Shown: positions 1 to 10,121, counted from the first letter of the stretch. The stretch is DNA of 63,236 nucleotides from Isosphaera sp. (GCA_013822345.1 PNKH01000035.1:1-63236); one strand, 5' to 3'. The notes: generated by a model from the sequence alone, not told the origin. A program made the numbers and translations.

Positions 1-858
1 GTTCTTCTTCGCCTTGAGCAACTTCAAATGGACGTCGGCCACGTCCCACATGTAGTGGCCGATCTTGTACTTCTCCGCGGCGGCGGCCATGTGCTCCAGG
101 CACTTCTTGGCGTCGCCCTCGCTCTCGTAGAACAGGGCGACGTACAGGTTGGCGTAGAACCGGGCCTCGGTCAGGTCGTCGCCGGCGAGCTTCGCCTTCT
201 CGGCCGCGGCGAGCACGTCCTCCGGCTTCAGCTTGCCGGCGAACAGCTCCAGCACCTGGGCCATCGGCACCCGGGCGTCCTTGGTCACCGGGAGGAGGTC
301 GGCCCGGGCCTTCTTCGGGGTGTTCGCCCGGGCGTTGCACAGGTAGTGCCACGCCGAGTTCTCCACGTCCTCCGGGTTCACCTTCCGGTGCAGGTCGAAC
401 TGGTCGACCCCGTCCTGGAACCGGCCGGCGTAGTACAGGGCGATGCCGCGCCGCCAGTGGTCGGGGGCGAACTTCGGGTTCGACGCCAGGAACGTGTCGA
501 AGTCGGCGACCGCGTCCTTGAACCTGCCGGCCTTCAGGTACGCGTCGCCGCGGCGGTCGTAGGCGGCGGCCGTCTTCGGGGCGAGGTCGATGACGGCGGT
601 GAACGCCTTGGCCGCCGCGTCGTGCTGCCTCAGGGCGGAGTGGGCGGTGCCGGCGGCGAACGGGAAGCCGGGGTTCTTCGGGTCGAGCTTCGCCGCCTTC
701 GCCGCCAGGTCGACCACGTCGGCGTACTTCCGGGCCTTCATCGCCGCCTCGATCTCGTCCTGGAGTTTGGCCAGCTTCTCCTTGTCCTCCTTGTCGTCGG
801 CCGGGGCGGCGAGGCCGGCGGCGAGCGGCAGGAGGGCGGCGACCACGAACGCGCGCAT
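1..858 (-). CDS. Exported TPR-repeat protein (3' end outside window)
   Basis: The visible part gives 286 residues from the ATG at 858; the stop lies beyond position 1. A signal peptide ([18 protein letters not shown]) is followed by a charged stretch and then an array of TPR-like helix pairs (for example [15 protein letters not shown] and [13 protein letters not shown]) over roughly residues 35-230. TPR arrays are protein-interaction scaffolds, and the export signal places this one outside the cytoplasm. A GGAG ribosome site precedes the start. The partner is unknown. It is transcribed divergently from the FKBP gene, with 98 bases between them. No frame problem is visible. Confidence 0.85.
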   Translation of the reverse strand, partial: MRAFVVAALLPLAAGLAAPADDKEDKEKLAKLQDEIEAAMKARKYADVVDLAAKAAKLDPKNPGFPFAAGTAHSALRQHDAAAKAFTAVIDLAPKTAAAYDRRGDAYLKAGRFKDAVADFDTFLASNPKFAPDHWRRGIALYYAGRFQDGVDQFDLHRKVNPEDVENSAWHYLCNARANTPKKARADLLPVTKDARVPMAQVLELFAGKLKPEDVLAAAEKAKLAGDDLTEARFYANLYVALFYESEGDAKKCLEHMAAAAEKYKIGHYMWDVADVHLKLLKAKKN

Positions 859-956
859 GGGGGTCTCCTCGGAACGGGGGGTGGGGTGATCGTACCCGCC
901 CGGGCGGTCGTATAACACCCCGCAACTTTCCCATCACCGTTCGGCGGAGGTCGGTC

Positions 957-1547
957 ATGTCGGCGGGCGCGGGCGGAACCAACCCGGCGGGCGAGCCGTC
1001 CGGGGCGCAGATGATGCGGGTGCTGATCCCGGCCGGGGCGATCGCCCTGGTGGTGATCGTGGTGGCGGTGGTGGTGTCCGGGTGCGAGGGGGACAAGCCC
1101 GGGAGCGGGAAGGACAACACGGTCAAGCCGGGGGCGGGCGGGTACCCGCCGCCGACCGGCGGGACGGACGTGTCGAAGCTGACCGACGGGACGGCCCCGG
1201 GCGCCGAGGACGCGGGGCTGAAGGACCTGGGGGACGGGCTGAAGTACCGGGACCTGAAGGAGGGCGACGGGCCGGAGGTCCGGCCCGGGGACACCGTGAC
1301 CGCGTACTACACCGGGTGGCTGACCAACGGGACGGTGTTCGACAGCAGCCGGCAACGGGGCGAGCCGATCTCGTTCTCGCTGAACCGGGTGGTCAAGGGG
1401 TGGGGTCGGGGCATCCCGGGGATGAAGCTCGGCGGGATCCGCAAGCTGGTCATCCCGTCGGACCTGGGGTACGGTCCGGACGGGTCGCCGCCGAAGATCC
1501 CGCCGAACGCCACCCTGATCTTCGAGGTCGAACTGCCCAAGCGGTGA
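957..1547 (+). CDS. FKBP-type peptidyl-prolyl cis-trans isomerase, probable lipoprotein
   Basis: The protein has 196 residues. Residues 92-196 are an FKBP domain with the usual blocks: [28 protein letters not shown] and LGYG. It would catalyse prolyl isomerisation during folding of exported proteins. Residues 20-43 form a hydrophobic stretch ending in VVSGC, a lipobox, so the protein is probably lipidated on Cys43. A start at Met19 or Met20 would give a textbook lipoprotein signal peptide. The ATG at 957 is used here because GGAGG lies just upstream of it. A proline/glycine-rich linker separates the anchor from the FKBP domain. Confidence 0.9.
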   Translation: MSAGAGGTNPAGEPSGAQMMRVLIPAGAIALVVIVVAVVVSGCEGDKPGSGKDNTVKPGAGGYPPPTGGTDVSKLTDGTAPGAEDAGLKDLGDGLKYRDLKEGDGPEVRPGDTVTAYYTGWLTNGTVFDSSRQRGEPISFSLNRVVKGWGRGIPGMKLGGIRKLVIPSDLGYGPDGSPPKIPPNATLIFEVELPKR

Positions 1548-1555
1548 GTGGTCGG

Positions 1556-1613
1556 CGAGCCGCGACCGCCAGGGAGCGGGTGGCGTGGGCCGCTCCCTGG
1601 CGGTCGCGGCTCG
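1556..1613. repeat. Intergenic inverted repeat (24-bp arms)
   Basis: Arms at 1556-1579 and 1590-1613 are exact reverse complements with a 10-base loop. It sits between the convergent FKBP and sugar-kinase genes and could stop transcription from both sides. There is no T-tract, so it is not a classical intrinsic terminator. Confidence 0.85.
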
Positions 1614-1624
1614 GACCGGACCGC

Positions 1625-2710
1625 CTACCGCTGCACCCGCGCCCCGCCGCCCTTGGCGAACGACTCCACCTCCGCCCGGGTCGCCATCGTCGTGTCGCCC
1701 GGGTAGGTGGTCAACAGCGCCCCGTGCGCCCACCCGAGGTTCAGCGCCTCCTGCGGCGGCCGGCCGGTCAGCAGCCCGTAGAAGCAGCCGGCGGCGAACC
1801 CGTCCCCGCCGCCGATCCGGTCGATCACGTCGAGCTGTGCGGTCGGGCTGGCGTACCGCTGCCCGTCCAGCCACAGCACCGCCGCCCAGTCGTGCCGGTT
1901 CGTCGAGTGCACCTCGCGGAGCGTCGTCGCCACCATCTTGACGTTCGGAAACTCCTTCACCGTGTTCTCGATCATCCCGAAGAACACCTCCGGGTCGAGC
2001 TTCGACTCCGCCTTCTTCGTCACCTCCGGCCCCTTCACCCCGAGCCCCTTCTGCATGTCCTCCTCGTTCCCGACGAGGCAGTCCACGTTGGCGACGATCT
2101 TCCGCATCACCTCGACCGCCCGCCCCTCGCCGCCGGCCGCCTTCCACAACTTCGCCCGGAAGTTCAGGTCGAACGACACCACCGCCCCGGCCGCCTTCGC
2201 CGCCTTCATCCCCTCGATGATGAGGTCGGCGGTGGTCGCGGACAGGGCGGCGAAGATGCCGCCGGAGTGGAACCACCGGACCCCGCCGGCGAAGATCGTC
2301 TTCCAGTCGAAGTCGCCGAGCTTGAGCAGGGCGCCGGCCTCGTTCGACCGGTTGTAGAAGACGACCGGGGCGCGGACCCCGTGCCCGCGGTCGCTGAACA
2401 CGGTGGCGATGTTCGGGCCGCGGACCCCGTCGTGCGGGAAGTGCTTGTAGAACGGGGTCACCCCCATCTCCCGGACCCGGCCCTGCACCAGGTCGCCGAT
2501 CGGGTAGTCGACCATCGCGGTGGCGACGGCCGTCTTCAGCCCGAAGCAGTCGGACAGGTTGGCGGCGACGTTGTACTCCCCGCCGGAGACGTGGATGTCG
2601 AACGCCTTGGCCTTGCGGAACGGGATGACCCCGGGGTCGAGGCGGTGGACGAGCGCCCCGAGAGAGAGAAGGTCGAAGGCGCAGGCGTCTTGGCGGACGG
2701 CGAGGGGCAT
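1625..2710 (-). CDS. PfkB-family sugar kinase, 2-dehydro-3-deoxygluconokinase-like
   Basis: The protein has 361 residues from MPLAVRQDACAFDLLSLG; the longer in-frame ORF starts inside a palindrome and is rejected. The ribokinase/PfkB fold is shown by the N-terminal substrate segment SGGEYNVAANLS, the central VSFDLNFRAKLW block and the C-terminal DRIGGGDGFAAG signature, whose Asp is the catalytic base. The GGEYNVA and FDLNFR motifs are those of KDG kinases, which phosphorylate 2-keto-3-deoxygluconate before aldolase cleavage. The sugar could still be another keto-acid or ketose. The gene is convergent with the FKBP gene. The signature reads GGGD where most family members have GAGD. Confidence 0.8.
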   Translation of the reverse strand: MPLAVRQDACAFDLLSLGALVHRLDPGVIPFRKAKAFDIHVSGGEYNVAANLSDCFGLKTAVATAMVDYPIGDLVQGRVREMGVTPFYKHFPHDGVRGPNIATVFSDRGHGVRAPVVFYNRSNEAGALLKLGDFDWKTIFAGGVRWFHSGGIFAALSATTADLIIEGMKAAKAAGAVVSFDLNFRAKLWKAAGGEGRAVEVMRKIVANVDCLVGNEEDMQKGLGVKGPEVTKKAESKLDPEVFFGMIENTVKEFPNVKMVATTLREVHSTNRHDWAAVLWLDGQRYASPTAQLDVIDRIGGGDGFAAGCFYGLLTGRPPQEALNLGWAHGALLTTYPGDTTMATRAEVESFAKGGGARVQR

Positions 2711-2793
2711 AGGGGGGACTCCCGGTGGTGGTGCGGCCGGCGGACGGGAATGGTTTACGGACGGCGGCAACCCCGCGGTGCGGCGGTCTTTCT

Positions 2794-2857
2794 CGTAGCA
2801 CAAGCGTCCTCGCTTGTGCCCCCTCACCCCGGCACAAGCGAGGACGCTTGTGCTACG
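2794..2857. repeat. Palindrome, GTAGCACAA family (27-bp arms)
   Basis: Arms 2794-2820 and 2831-2857 are perfect reverse complements, and each arm also contains a smaller palindrome (CAAGCG-TCCT-CGCTTG). Close relatives lie at 11814-11873 and 16541-16657, so this is a dispersed element rather than a local accident. Confidence 0.9.
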
Positions 2858-2881
2858 GGAAGACGACGGCCCGCCCCCGGG

Positions 2882-5368
2882 CTACCTCGGGGCGGGGAGC
2901 TTCGCCCGGACCTCGGCGAACCACCCGCGGAGCTTCGGGTCCTCGCCGAGGACGGCCGCCAGGCACCGGTCCCGGTCCAGCCGGCGGCGGTCGGTGAACT
3001 TCTTCCGGACGGCCGCCTCCAGCCGGTCCAGGGCGAGCACCCGGTGGCGCTCGCCGTCCGGCCCGGCCCCGAGCAGGGCGTGGGCGACGGCGAGGTGGTA
3101 GTAGTCGCCGCGCTGGGCCTGCCCGGCGTCGACGAGCTCGTTCAACAGGTCGACCGCCTTCCCGGCGGCCTCGGCCCGCCCGGCCGCGTCGCCGGCCGAG
3201 TGGGCGAGCCGGGCCCGGCAGACCTTCGCCCGGGCCACCGCCGAGCGGACGTCCGGCCCGTCGCTGAGGGCGGCGTACTCCTCCAGGGCGGCGGCGAGTA
3301 GGTCGGCGACATCGGCCGCCGGGGCCGGGCGGTCGAGCTCCAGCTCGGCGATGTCGCACCGGGTGTTGGCCCGCTCGAGCCGGTACCCGCCGGGGAGCAG
3401 GGCCGGGAACGGGGGGAGGTGGTCGGCGTAGCACTTCAGCCGGGTGCGGTGCTTGGCGACCGCCCGGTCCACGTCCCCGGTGGCGGCGAACAGGTGCCCG
3501 AGGTTGGCGAAGTCGCGGGCGTGCAGGCACTGGGGGTCCGGGTCCGCCGGGCTCCGCTCGGCCAGCTCCTTGCGGATCTTCAGCGCCTCCCGGTACGCCT
3601 CCTCGGCGGCCGCGAACTTCCCGGCCTCGGCCAGGGCGTCCCCCAGGTACCCGTTCCCGAGGGCGAGGTCCCGCCGGTAGGCGGGGTCGGCCTTCCGCCC
3701 GGGGGGCACGTTCTCCCGCAGGTGGATCTCGGTCCGGTAGCTCTTCTCCGCCTTCTGCCAGTCCGACCGGTTCCCGTGGTGGATCCCCCACTGGTGGTGG
3801 ACCTCGGCCAGGGCCAGGTCGTACTCCGGCCGCCCGGCGGCCTCCCGCAGGTGGTTGACCCGCTCGGCCGCCCGCTCCAGGGCGGCGGCCGCGGCCGCCG
3901 GGTTGCGGGCCTCCTCCTCCAGCCGCCCGAGCCAGGTGAACACCCCGGCCAGTTCCAGCTGCAGGGTCGCCCGGTTCCACAGCAGCGGCCCCTCGACCAC
4001 CCCCTCGTACTCGGTCAGGGCGGTCCCGAAGTGCTTCAGCGCCGCCGCCCGGTCCCCGGCCCGGTACGCGTCCCGCCCGGCCGCGGCGGCCGCCCGGGCG
4101 TCGGCCGTCTGGGACACCTGCCACCACACCGCCCCGCCGGCCGCCACCAGGGTCATCACGACCGCCGCGGCGGCCGCCAGCCGGAGCCGGCGGCGGCGGC
4201 GGAGCCGGGCCTCCCGGGCCCGCTCCCGGACCGCCGCCACCTCGGCCTCGGCCTCGGCCCGGGCCCGGGCCAGCTCGGCCTTCGCCTCGGCCGCCGCCAC
4301 CGCCTTCTCCACCTCGGCCGACCGGAGCCGGTCCGCCACCCGCTTGCGGAACTCCTCCACCCGGGCGGCGACCACCGCGGCGGTGGCCGGCCGGCCGGCC
4401 GGGTTCGGGGACAGGCAGTCGAGGGCCAGCTCGATCAGCCCGGGGTCCCGGCCGCACCCCTTCAGCCGGGTGGCGGCGGCCGCGAGGTCGGCGGCGGTCC
4501 CGCCGGGGTTCGGCCGGTGGGAGGTGGACGCCCAGGCGTACGGCGGCTCGCCGGTCAGGACGGTGCACAGGATCGCCCCGAGGGCGAACACGTCGGCCCG
4601 GGCGTCGACCTGCTCCCACTCCCCCTTCGCCTGCTCCGGCGGCATGTACGCCGGGGTCCCCATCCCCTGCCCGGTGATCGTCACCCCGCCGGCCTCGGGG
4701 TCGGTCTTGGAGTCCGGGCGGGCGGTCCGCTTCGCCAGGCCCCAGTCCATCACCTGCACTTCGCCGAAGCTCCCGACCATCACGTTCCGCGGCTTCAGGT
4801 CCCGGTGGATGACCCCGTGCCGGTGGGCGAACCCGACCGCCTGGCAGACCTGTTCGAAGATCTGCAGCAGGCGGGGGAGGTCGGCCGCCGGGTCGGCCCG
4901 CTCCTGGAGCAGGTCGTGGAGGGTGCCGCCGCGGATCCGCTTCATCACCAGGTACGGGCGGCCGTCGGCCAGCCGGCCGTGGGCGTACACCGGGGGGATG
5001 TTCGGGTGGGCCAGGGCGGCGGTGATCCGGGCCTCGGTCTCGAACCGCCGGACGGCCGTCCCGGACCCTTCCCCGCCGGGGCCGAGGAACTTGATCGCCA
5101 CCTCCCGGTCCAGCTCCAGCTCGCGGGCGGCGTACACCACCCCCATCCCGCCCTGGCCGATCCGCTCGCCGAGCTCGTACCCGGGGACCGCGAACCCGGC
5201 GGCGGCCGGGTCCCGGGGCGGGACGTGCTCGAACCCGGGCGGCGGGGTGTAGGTGTACCCGTCCGGCTCCGGCGGCGGGCCGGGGGGGGCCGGCGGCTGG
5301 GTCCGGGTGGCCTCGGCCGACCGGTCGGGCTGGCCGGCCGGGCCGGGCGGCGGGTCGTTCGGGCGCAT
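2882..5368 (-). CDS. Transmembrane serine/threonine protein kinase with TPR-like C-terminus
   Basis: The protein has 828 residues. A proline-rich lead (1-60) precedes a Hanks-type kinase domain at about 63-345: glycine loop GQGGMG (71-76), catalytic lysine in VAIK (93), HRDLKPRN (188-195), DWG in place of DFG (208-210) and PPEQ (243-246). All catalytic residues are present. A charged helix leads to one membrane span near 395-420, and the rest is TPR-like helices outside the kinase. The family phosphorylates Ser/Thr in signalling, with the C-terminal half probably sensing or binding partners. A GAGGACG ribosome site and a GATAAG -10-like element precede the start on the minus strand. Confidence 0.93.
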   Translation of the reverse strand: MRPNDPPPGPAGQPDRSAEATRTQPPAPPGPPPEPDGYTYTPPPGFEHVPPRDPAAAGFAVPGYELGERIGQGGMGVVYAARELELDREVAIKFLGPGGEGSGTAVRRFETEARITAALAHPNIPPVYAHGRLADGRPYLVMKRIRGGTLHDLLQERADPAADLPRLLQIFEQVCQAVGFAHRHGVIHRDLKPRNVMVGSFGEVQVMDWGLAKRTARPDSKTDPEAGGVTITGQGMGTPAYMPPEQAKGEWEQVDARADVFALGAILCTVLTGEPPYAWASTSHRPNPGGTAADLAAAATRLKGCGRDPGLIELALDCLSPNPAGRPATAAVVAARVEEFRKRVADRLRSAEVEKAVAAAEAKAELARARAEAEAEVAAVRERAREARLRRRRRLRLAAAAAVVMTLVAAGGAVWWQVSQTADARAAAAAGRDAYRAGDRAAALKHFGTALTEYEGVVEGPLLWNRATLQLELAGVFTWLGRLEEEARNPAAAAAALERAAERVNHLREAAGRPEYDLALAEVHHQWGIHHGNRSDWQKAEKSYRTEIHLRENVPPGRKADPAYRRDLALGNGYLGDALAEAGKFAAAEEAYREALKIRKELAERSPADPDPQCLHARDFANLGHLFAATGDVDRAVAKHRTRLKCYADHLPPFPALLPGGYRLERANTRCDIAELELDRPAPAADVADLLAAALEEYAALSDGPDVRSAVARAKVCRARLAHSAGDAAGRAEAAGKAVDLLNELVDAGQAQRGDYYHLAVAHALLGAGPDGERHRVLALDRLEAAVRKKFTDRRRLDRDRCLAAVLGEDPKLRGWFAEVRAKLPAPR

Positions 5369-5510
5369 GGGGCGTCCTCGGGCGGGGCTGGGGCAATCTT
5401 ATCTCGGGCCGGCCGGCCGCGGGCGCGAAAAGTCCGGCCGGCCGCCGCCCGGGGTTCCCCGTAGGATGACCGCCTCCCGTCCCCCGATTCCTCCCCCGAG
5501 GGCTGCCGCC

Positions 5511-6983
5511 ATGGCCTCCCCGACCGCCGACTTCGGCCTCATCGGCCTCGCCGTGATGGGCGAGAACCTCGTCCTGAACATCGAGTCCCGCGGGTACACG
5601 GTCGCCGTGTACAACCGGACGACCAGCAAGGTGGACGCGTTCGTCGGCGGCCGGGGGAAGGGGAAGAAGTTCGTCGGGGCCCACACCCCGCAGGAGTTCG
5701 TCGCCAGCATCAAGAAGCCGCGGAAGGTGATGATGCTGGTCAAGGCCGGGCAGGCGGTCGACGACACCATCGCCCACGTCGCCCCGTACCTGGAGAAGGG
5801 GGACATCCTGATCGACGGCGGGAACACCCACTTCCCGGACACCAACCGGCGGATGGCGGAGCTGGCGGCGAAGGGGATCCGGTACATCGGGACCGGGGTG
5901 AGCGGCGGGGAGGAGGGGGCGCTGAAGGGGCCGAGCATCATGCCCGGCGGGGACGCGTCGGCGTGGCCGGAGGTGAAGCCGATCTTCCAGGCGATCGCGG
6001 CCAAGGCGAAGGACACCGACGGGAAGGACGCCCCGTGCTGCGACTGGGTCGGGCCGGAGGGGGCCGGGCACTTCGTCAAGATGGTGCACAACGGGATCGA
6101 GTACGGCGACATGCAGCTGATCTGCGAGTCGTACCACCTGATGAAGGACCTGCTCGGGCTGACCCCAGACGAGCTGCAGAAGGTGTACGCCCGGTGGAAC
6201 AAGGGGGTGCTGGACAGCTACCTGGTCGAGATCACGGCCGACATCCTCGGGTACAAGGACCCGGAGACGGGGAAGCCGACGGTCGACCTGATCCTGGACA
6301 AGGCCGGGCAGAAGGGGACGGGGAAGTGGACGGTGGACGCGGCGACCGAGCACGGGGTGCCACTGACCCTGATCGCCGAGGCGGTGTTCGCCCGCTGCCT
6401 GTCGGCGCAGAAGGACGAGCGGGTGGCGGCCGCGTCGGTGCTGGCCGGGCCGAGCGTGACGAGGCAGACGGACCGGGAGCAATTCATCTCCGACGTGGAG
6501 ATGGCGCTGTACGCGAGCAAGATCATCTCTTACGCCCAGGGGTACGCGCTGATGGCGGCGCAGGCGAAGGCGAGCAACTGGGAGCTGAACAACGGCGGGA
6601 TCGCGCTGATGTGGCGGGGCGGGTGCATCATCCGCAGCGCGTTCCTGGGGAAGATCAAGGAGGCGTTCGACAAGAACCCGAGGCTGGTGAACCTGCTGGT
6701 CGACCCGTACTTCGCGGGGGAGATCGGGCGGGCGCAGAGCGGGTGGCGGCGGGTGATCGGGACGGCGGCGGCCAACGGCATCCCGGTGCCGGCGATGGGG
6801 AGCGCGCTGGCGTACTACGACGGGTACCGGACCGGGCGGCTGCCGGCGAACCTGCTGCAGGCGCAGCGGGACTACTTCGGGGCGCACACCTACGAGCGGA
6901 CGGACAAGCCGCGCGGGGAGTTCTTCCACACGAACTGGACCGGCCGCGGCGGCACCACCGCCAGCACCACGTACAACGTGTGA
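5511..6983 (+). CDS. gnd: 6-phosphogluconate dehydrogenase, decarboxylating
   Basis: The protein has 490 residues, a normal length for the long form. It oxidises and decarboxylates 6-phosphogluconate to ribulose 5-phosphate with NADP+ in the pentose phosphate pathway. Visible motifs are the NADP-binding GLAVMG (12-17), the VSGGEEGA substrate loop, and GHFVKMVHNGIEYGDMQ with the catalytic lysine. A longer in-frame ORF begins at 5253, but homology only starts at MASPTADFGL, so the ATG at 5511 is chosen. It is divergent from the TPR kinase and is followed 9 bases later by the next gene on the same strand. Confidence 0.96.
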   Translation: MASPTADFGLIGLAVMGENLVLNIESRGYTVAVYNRTTSKVDAFVGGRGKGKKFVGAHTPQEFVASIKKPRKVMMLVKAGQAVDDTIAHVAPYLEKGDILIDGGNTHFPDTNRRMAELAAKGIRYIGTGVSGGEEGALKGPSIMPGGDASAWPEVKPIFQAIAAKAKDTDGKDAPCCDWVGPEGAGHFVKMVHNGIEYGDMQLICESYHLMKDLLGLTPDELQKVYARWNKGVLDSYLVEITADILGYKDPETGKPTVDLILDKAGQKGTGKWTVDAATEHGVPLTLIAEAVFARCLSAQKDERVAAASVLAGPSVTRQTDREQFISDVEMALYASKIISYAQGYALMAAQAKASNWELNNGGIALMWRGGCIIRSAFLGKIKEAFDKNPRLVNLLVDPYFAGEIGRAQSGWRRVIGTAAANGIPVPAMGSALAYYDGYRTGRLPANLLQAQRDYFGAHTYERTDKPRGEFFHTNWTGRGGTTASTTYNV

Positions 6984-6992
6984 GGCGGGGCC

Positions 6993-7601
6993 GTGGCGTA
7001 CACCGAATTCACCCCGGAGAACGTCGGGCCGAAGCTGGGCGTGTCGGTCCGGTCGGCCGACCTGTTCCCGGGCCTGGCGCCGGTCGCCGCCCCCGGGTGG
7101 TTGTCGGAGCTGTTGGGCAAGACCCGGGGCCTCGCCTGGGTGAGCGAGAAGTCGCGGAGCGAGTTCGTCGTCGCCCCGATCCTGGTCGCCGTGCGCGACC
7201 TGGTCGGCGGGCGGGTGACCGTCCTGTCCGGGCAGCGGCTGGACGTGGACCCGGCCCGGGGGCTGACCGGGGAGTGCGACTTCATCCTCGCCCCGGACAA
7301 CCCGCTGGCCATCCTCCAGGCCCCGCTCCTGACCCTGGTCGAGGCGAAGCGGCACGACGTGGAGACCGGGGTCGGGCAGTGCATCGCCCAGATGGTCGGG
7401 GCGCAGGCGTTCAACGCCCGGGCCGGCCTCCCGGACCGGCCGGTGTACGGGTGCTGCACGAACGCCGAGGCGTGGCAGTTCCTCCGCCTCGTCGGGCCGG
7501 CCGTCGAGGTGCACTCGGCCCGCCTTTACCTCGCCGACGTCGGACTGATCCTGGCCGGCCTCGTCGCCGCCGTCACCCACCCCCCGCCGCCCGGCGGGTG
7601 A
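6993..7601 (+). CDS. Hypothetical protein with PD-(D/E)XK nuclease-like core
   Basis: The protein has 202 residues and a GTG start preceded by GAGGCGGGG. The segment SRSEFVVAPILVAV, then GECDFILAP, then LTLVEAKRHDVETGVGQCIAQM gives the order of conserved residues expected of the PD-(D/E)XK superfamily: an Asp in a beta hairpin followed by E-x-K, then a helix with Gln. Such folds are found in restriction-type nucleases and in inactive DNA-binding relatives. No DNA-binding or helicase domain is attached and there is no methylase nearby, so a defence role is not supported. The gene lies between gnd and another uncharacterised protein. Confidence 0.6.
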   Translation: MAYTEFTPENVGPKLGVSVRSADLFPGLAPVAAPGWLSELLGKTRGLAWVSEKSRSEFVVAPILVAVRDLVGGRVTVLSGQRLDVDPARGLTGECDFILAPDNPLAILQAPLLTLVEAKRHDVETGVGQCIAQMVGAQAFNARAGLPDRPVYGCCTNAEAWQFLRLVGPAVEVHSARLYLADVGLILAGLVAAVTHPPPPGG

Positions 7602-7620
7602 GCCGGCCTCGGAGCCGCCG

Positions 7621-8511
7621 ATGGACGAGCAGCTCGTCGCCCTGTACCACCGGCACGTCGGCCGCGCGTTCGAGCGGCAGCGGCGGCTCGTCGCCCTGCT
7701 CGAGAAGCAGGCCCCCGGCGAGTGGGCCTACGACCCGGCGACCGCCACCCTCACCTACAGCAAGCTCACCCTCGACGCCCCCATCCTCGGCACCCACGCC
7801 CCGAACGACACCTGGCTGTGGGCCGCGTCGAACAAGCACCTCCGCCTCACCCTCACCAACCGGGCCTTGGTCGACGCCGCCCGGTCCGCCGCCCACCGGC
7901 TCGGGGTCCACGCCCTCGGGGCCCCTGCGTTCCCGCTCGCCCCGCTCCTCGGCCCCGACCTCACCCCGCACGCCGCCCACGTCCTCGGCACCGTCCTGTC
8001 CGGGGAACTCGGGTACGACGCCTTCCACACCTTCCCGCACGAGGCCGGCCGCGAGCTCGTCCTGATCCGCGACAAGCGGCTGGCGGTGCCGGCCGCCAAA
8101 CCGCTCCCCCGGCTCGCGGCGGCGTTCCCGGCGGCGGTGGTCGAGATGGCGGTGCCCGACCACAAGGCGGCGCTCGCCGCCTACGCCCGTGACATCGGGC
8201 TGTCACCGACCGAGACCGCCGGGGGGCTGGTGCTGCGCAGCCCGGACGGGCGCGAGGTGACCGCCCGGTTCGACGCCCGCGGCCGGCTCACCGTGATCGA
8301 GGGGTTGCCGGTCGTCGCGCCGCGGCTGGTGGCGCCGGTGAAGAAGCCGCCCGCAAAGAAGCCGGCCGCGAAGAAGCCGCCGGCGAAGGCCGCGAAGCCG
8401 GCCGCCAAGGCGGTGAAGAAGGCGCCGCCCGCCAAGAAGCCGGCCCCGAAGAAGCCGGCCGCCCCCGCGAAGAAGGCGGCCGGCAAGAAGCCGGCTGCGA
8501 AGAAGCGGTGA
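7621..8511 (+). CDS. DUF6882-like protein with histone-H1-like Lys/Ala/Pro tail
   Basis: The protein has 296 residues. The first about 235 residues are a globular domain of unknown function; the NDTWLWAASNKHL segment recalls the DUF6882 family. The last 60 residues are almost entirely Lys, Ala and Pro in PAKK/AAKK repeats, resembling histone H1 and bacterial AlgP/HU-like tails that bind DNA or polyanions. No signal peptide is seen, so a cytoplasmic or nucleoid location is inferred. The gene is co-directional with its two upstream neighbours and converges with the surface protein that follows. Confidence 0.65.
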   Translation: MDEQLVALYHRHVGRAFERQRRLVALLEKQAPGEWAYDPATATLTYSKLTLDAPILGTHAPNDTWLWAASNKHLRLTLTNRALVDAARSAAHRLGVHALGAPAFPLAPLLGPDLTPHAAHVLGTVLSGELGYDAFHTFPHEAGRELVLIRDKRLAVPAAKPLPRLAAAFPAAVVEMAVPDHKAALAAYARDIGLSPTETAGGLVLRSPDGREVTARFDARGRLTVIEGLPVVAPRLVAPVKKPPAKKPAAKKPPAKAAKPAAKAVKKAPPAKKPAPKKPAAPAKKAAGKKPAAKKR

Positions 8512-8527
8512 CCCGCCCCGGGCGGCG

Positions 8528-9841
8528 TCAGACGAACACGTGCCCGTTGGCGGTCGTGTCCTGGCCGGCCTGCAGGACCAGGTCGATCTCCTCCAGCCCG
8601 TCGATCAGGACGAGGTAGTTCCCGGCGGCGAGGGCGGCGAACGAGAACGACCCGTCCTCGACGGTGAACGTCTCCCCGACGACCACCCGGTTCCCCTGGG
8701 CGTCGACGGACACCAGCGTCACCCGCACCCCCGCCCGGGGGACCGGGTCCCCCTCGCCGTCCTGCGTCACCGTCCCGGAGATCACCCCGCCGACCTCCGC
8801 GAAGATGTAGTCCGTCACCACCTGCCCGGCCGCCAGGACGACCTCCTTGAACGCGTCGTTCGAGAACCCCTCGGCGGTCTGGCCGCCGGTGACCGCCCCG
8901 CCGCCGGTGCCGACGAAGTCCGCCCCGTCGCCCCACTGCGGCGGCTGGGTCTGGATCACCGTGTACGTCCCGGCCGCGAGGCCGTCGAACGAGTACGACC
9001 CGTCCGCGGCCGTGGTGCGGAACCCGACCGTCCGGGTCAGGCCGTCGGCCCCGGTCACCCGCAGCTCGATCGTCACCCCGGCGATCCCGGTGTTCCGCTC
9101 GGCCTCGGTCAGCGCCCCGTCCCGGTCCAGGTCGAGCACCACCTTCCCGGACAGCCGCCCGGTCGGCGGCGGGGGCGGGGCCTGCGGGACCGCCGGCGGG
9201 GCCGCCCGCACCGCCCACTCCTCGAACCCGCCGTTGGCCGCCGCCCCGGCCATCCCCCCGAACTTCGAGTACAGGTAGACGAAGCTCCCGGCGTCCCGGC
9301 CGGCGAACGCCGCCTCCGGGATCAGGAGCCGCATGTCCCCGGACCCGCTCCCGGAGGTGAGCCGGGCGTTCAGCTTCACCGTGTTGTCCCCGGCCGCGTC
9401 CAGGTCGTACACGGCCGCCCCGAGGGAGGCGAGCGAGGTGGCGTTCCCGGTCGTGCCGAGGTACACCTTCACCTGGTCGAGCGACAGCAGCGGGGCCGAC
9501 GCCTTCTGGTTGATGTCGAGGAGGAACTCGCGGTAGTTCACCCCGTTCACGGTCACCACCGGGACCTGCCCGAGGGCGAGCGACCGGGTGAACTGCGGGC
9601 TCGAGTTCTCGTCGTGCTGGAGCGGCCGGGCGTCGGTGTTGAACCCCTGCTGCACCCCGGACGCGTGGACCCGGACGAACGACCGGATGTACCCGGTCCC
9701 GGTCGGCTGCGGGCTGACCTGCTCGACGATCGCCCCGCTCGCCACCCCGGACGCCCCGGCGGTGGTCAGGTCGATGACGGCCGGGACGACGCGGTCGCCG
9801 AGGGCTTCGAGGTCGAGGGTGGTGCGGTTGGGGTGGGACAT
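8528..9841 (-). CDS. Secreted surface protein with SdrD/Cna-B-like domains
   Basis: The protein has 437 residues. The N-terminus carries LEALGDRVVPA, the motif found at the start of many planctomycete exported proteins instead of a standard signal peptide. Residues about 30-220 are a surface domain of unknown role. After a proline linker come two or three SdrD-B/Cna-B-like modules: GKVVLDLDRDGALTEAE, then DGSYSFDGLAAGTYTV, and finally ISGTVTQDGEG with GSFSFAALAAGNYLV. Such beta-sandwich modules form stalks in adhesins and cell-surface proteins. No LPXTG or anchoring helix is visible. Confidence 0.8.
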   Translation of the reverse strand: MSHPNRTTLDLEALGDRVVPAVIDLTTAGASGVASGAIVEQVSPQPTGTGYIRSFVRVHASGVQQGFNTDARPLQHDENSSPQFTRSLALGQVPVVTVNGVNYREFLLDINQKASAPLLSLDQVKVYLGTTGNATSLASLGAAVYDLDAAGDNTVKLNARLTSGSGSGDMRLLIPEAAFAGRDAGSFVYLYSKFGGMAGAAANGGFEEWAVRAAPPAVPQAPPPPPTGRLSGKVVLDLDRDGALTEAERNTGIAGVTIELRVTGADGLTRTVGFRTTAADGSYSFDGLAAGTYTVIQTQPPQWGDGADFVGTGGGAVTGGQTAEGFSNDAFKEVVLAAGQVVTDYIFAEVGGVISGTVTQDGEGDPVPRAGVRVTLVSVDAQGNRVVVGETFTVEDGSFSFAALAAGNYLVLIDGLEEIDLVLQAGQDTTANGHVFV

Positions 9842-10121
9842 ACGTACCTCCGGTGGTCGGCCGCGGGCGGGCCGGTCGAAGTGGGGGGCGGGCGGGCCGC
9901 GGCCGACGTGAGGGGTCGGGCGCGGCCGTCCGGGAAGTGATGAGACGTAGGTCGGCGGCGGGAGGGGGTCAATCCAGGCGGCGGGCGAACGGGTCGGGTG
10001 GGCGGGGCCGCGCGCCCGGCGGCTCGCGCCGGTTGCCGGCCGGAAGCGCGGGCGCTCCCGGGCGGAGGGGGTTTGGTGTCGGAAGGTCGGACGGGCGGTC
10101 GGGAAGGCCGACGGGGCAGGG

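Noticed and set aside
1556..1613. Intergenic palindromes taken as simple intrinsic terminators
   Set aside because: No T-run follows either arm, and similar elements occur between co-directional and divergent genes alike. Termination may be a side effect only.
738..2837. 699-codon minus-strand ORF covering the FKBP gene
   Set aside because: It is a frame-shifted shadow of the sugar kinase and antisense to the FKBP gene, and its sequence has no domain.
2853..7580. Very long minus-strand ORF (1575 codons) across the kinase and gnd genes
   Set aside because: It is the antisense or shifted frame of real genes in GC-rich DNA, with Arg/Gly/Pro-rich composition and no domain pattern.
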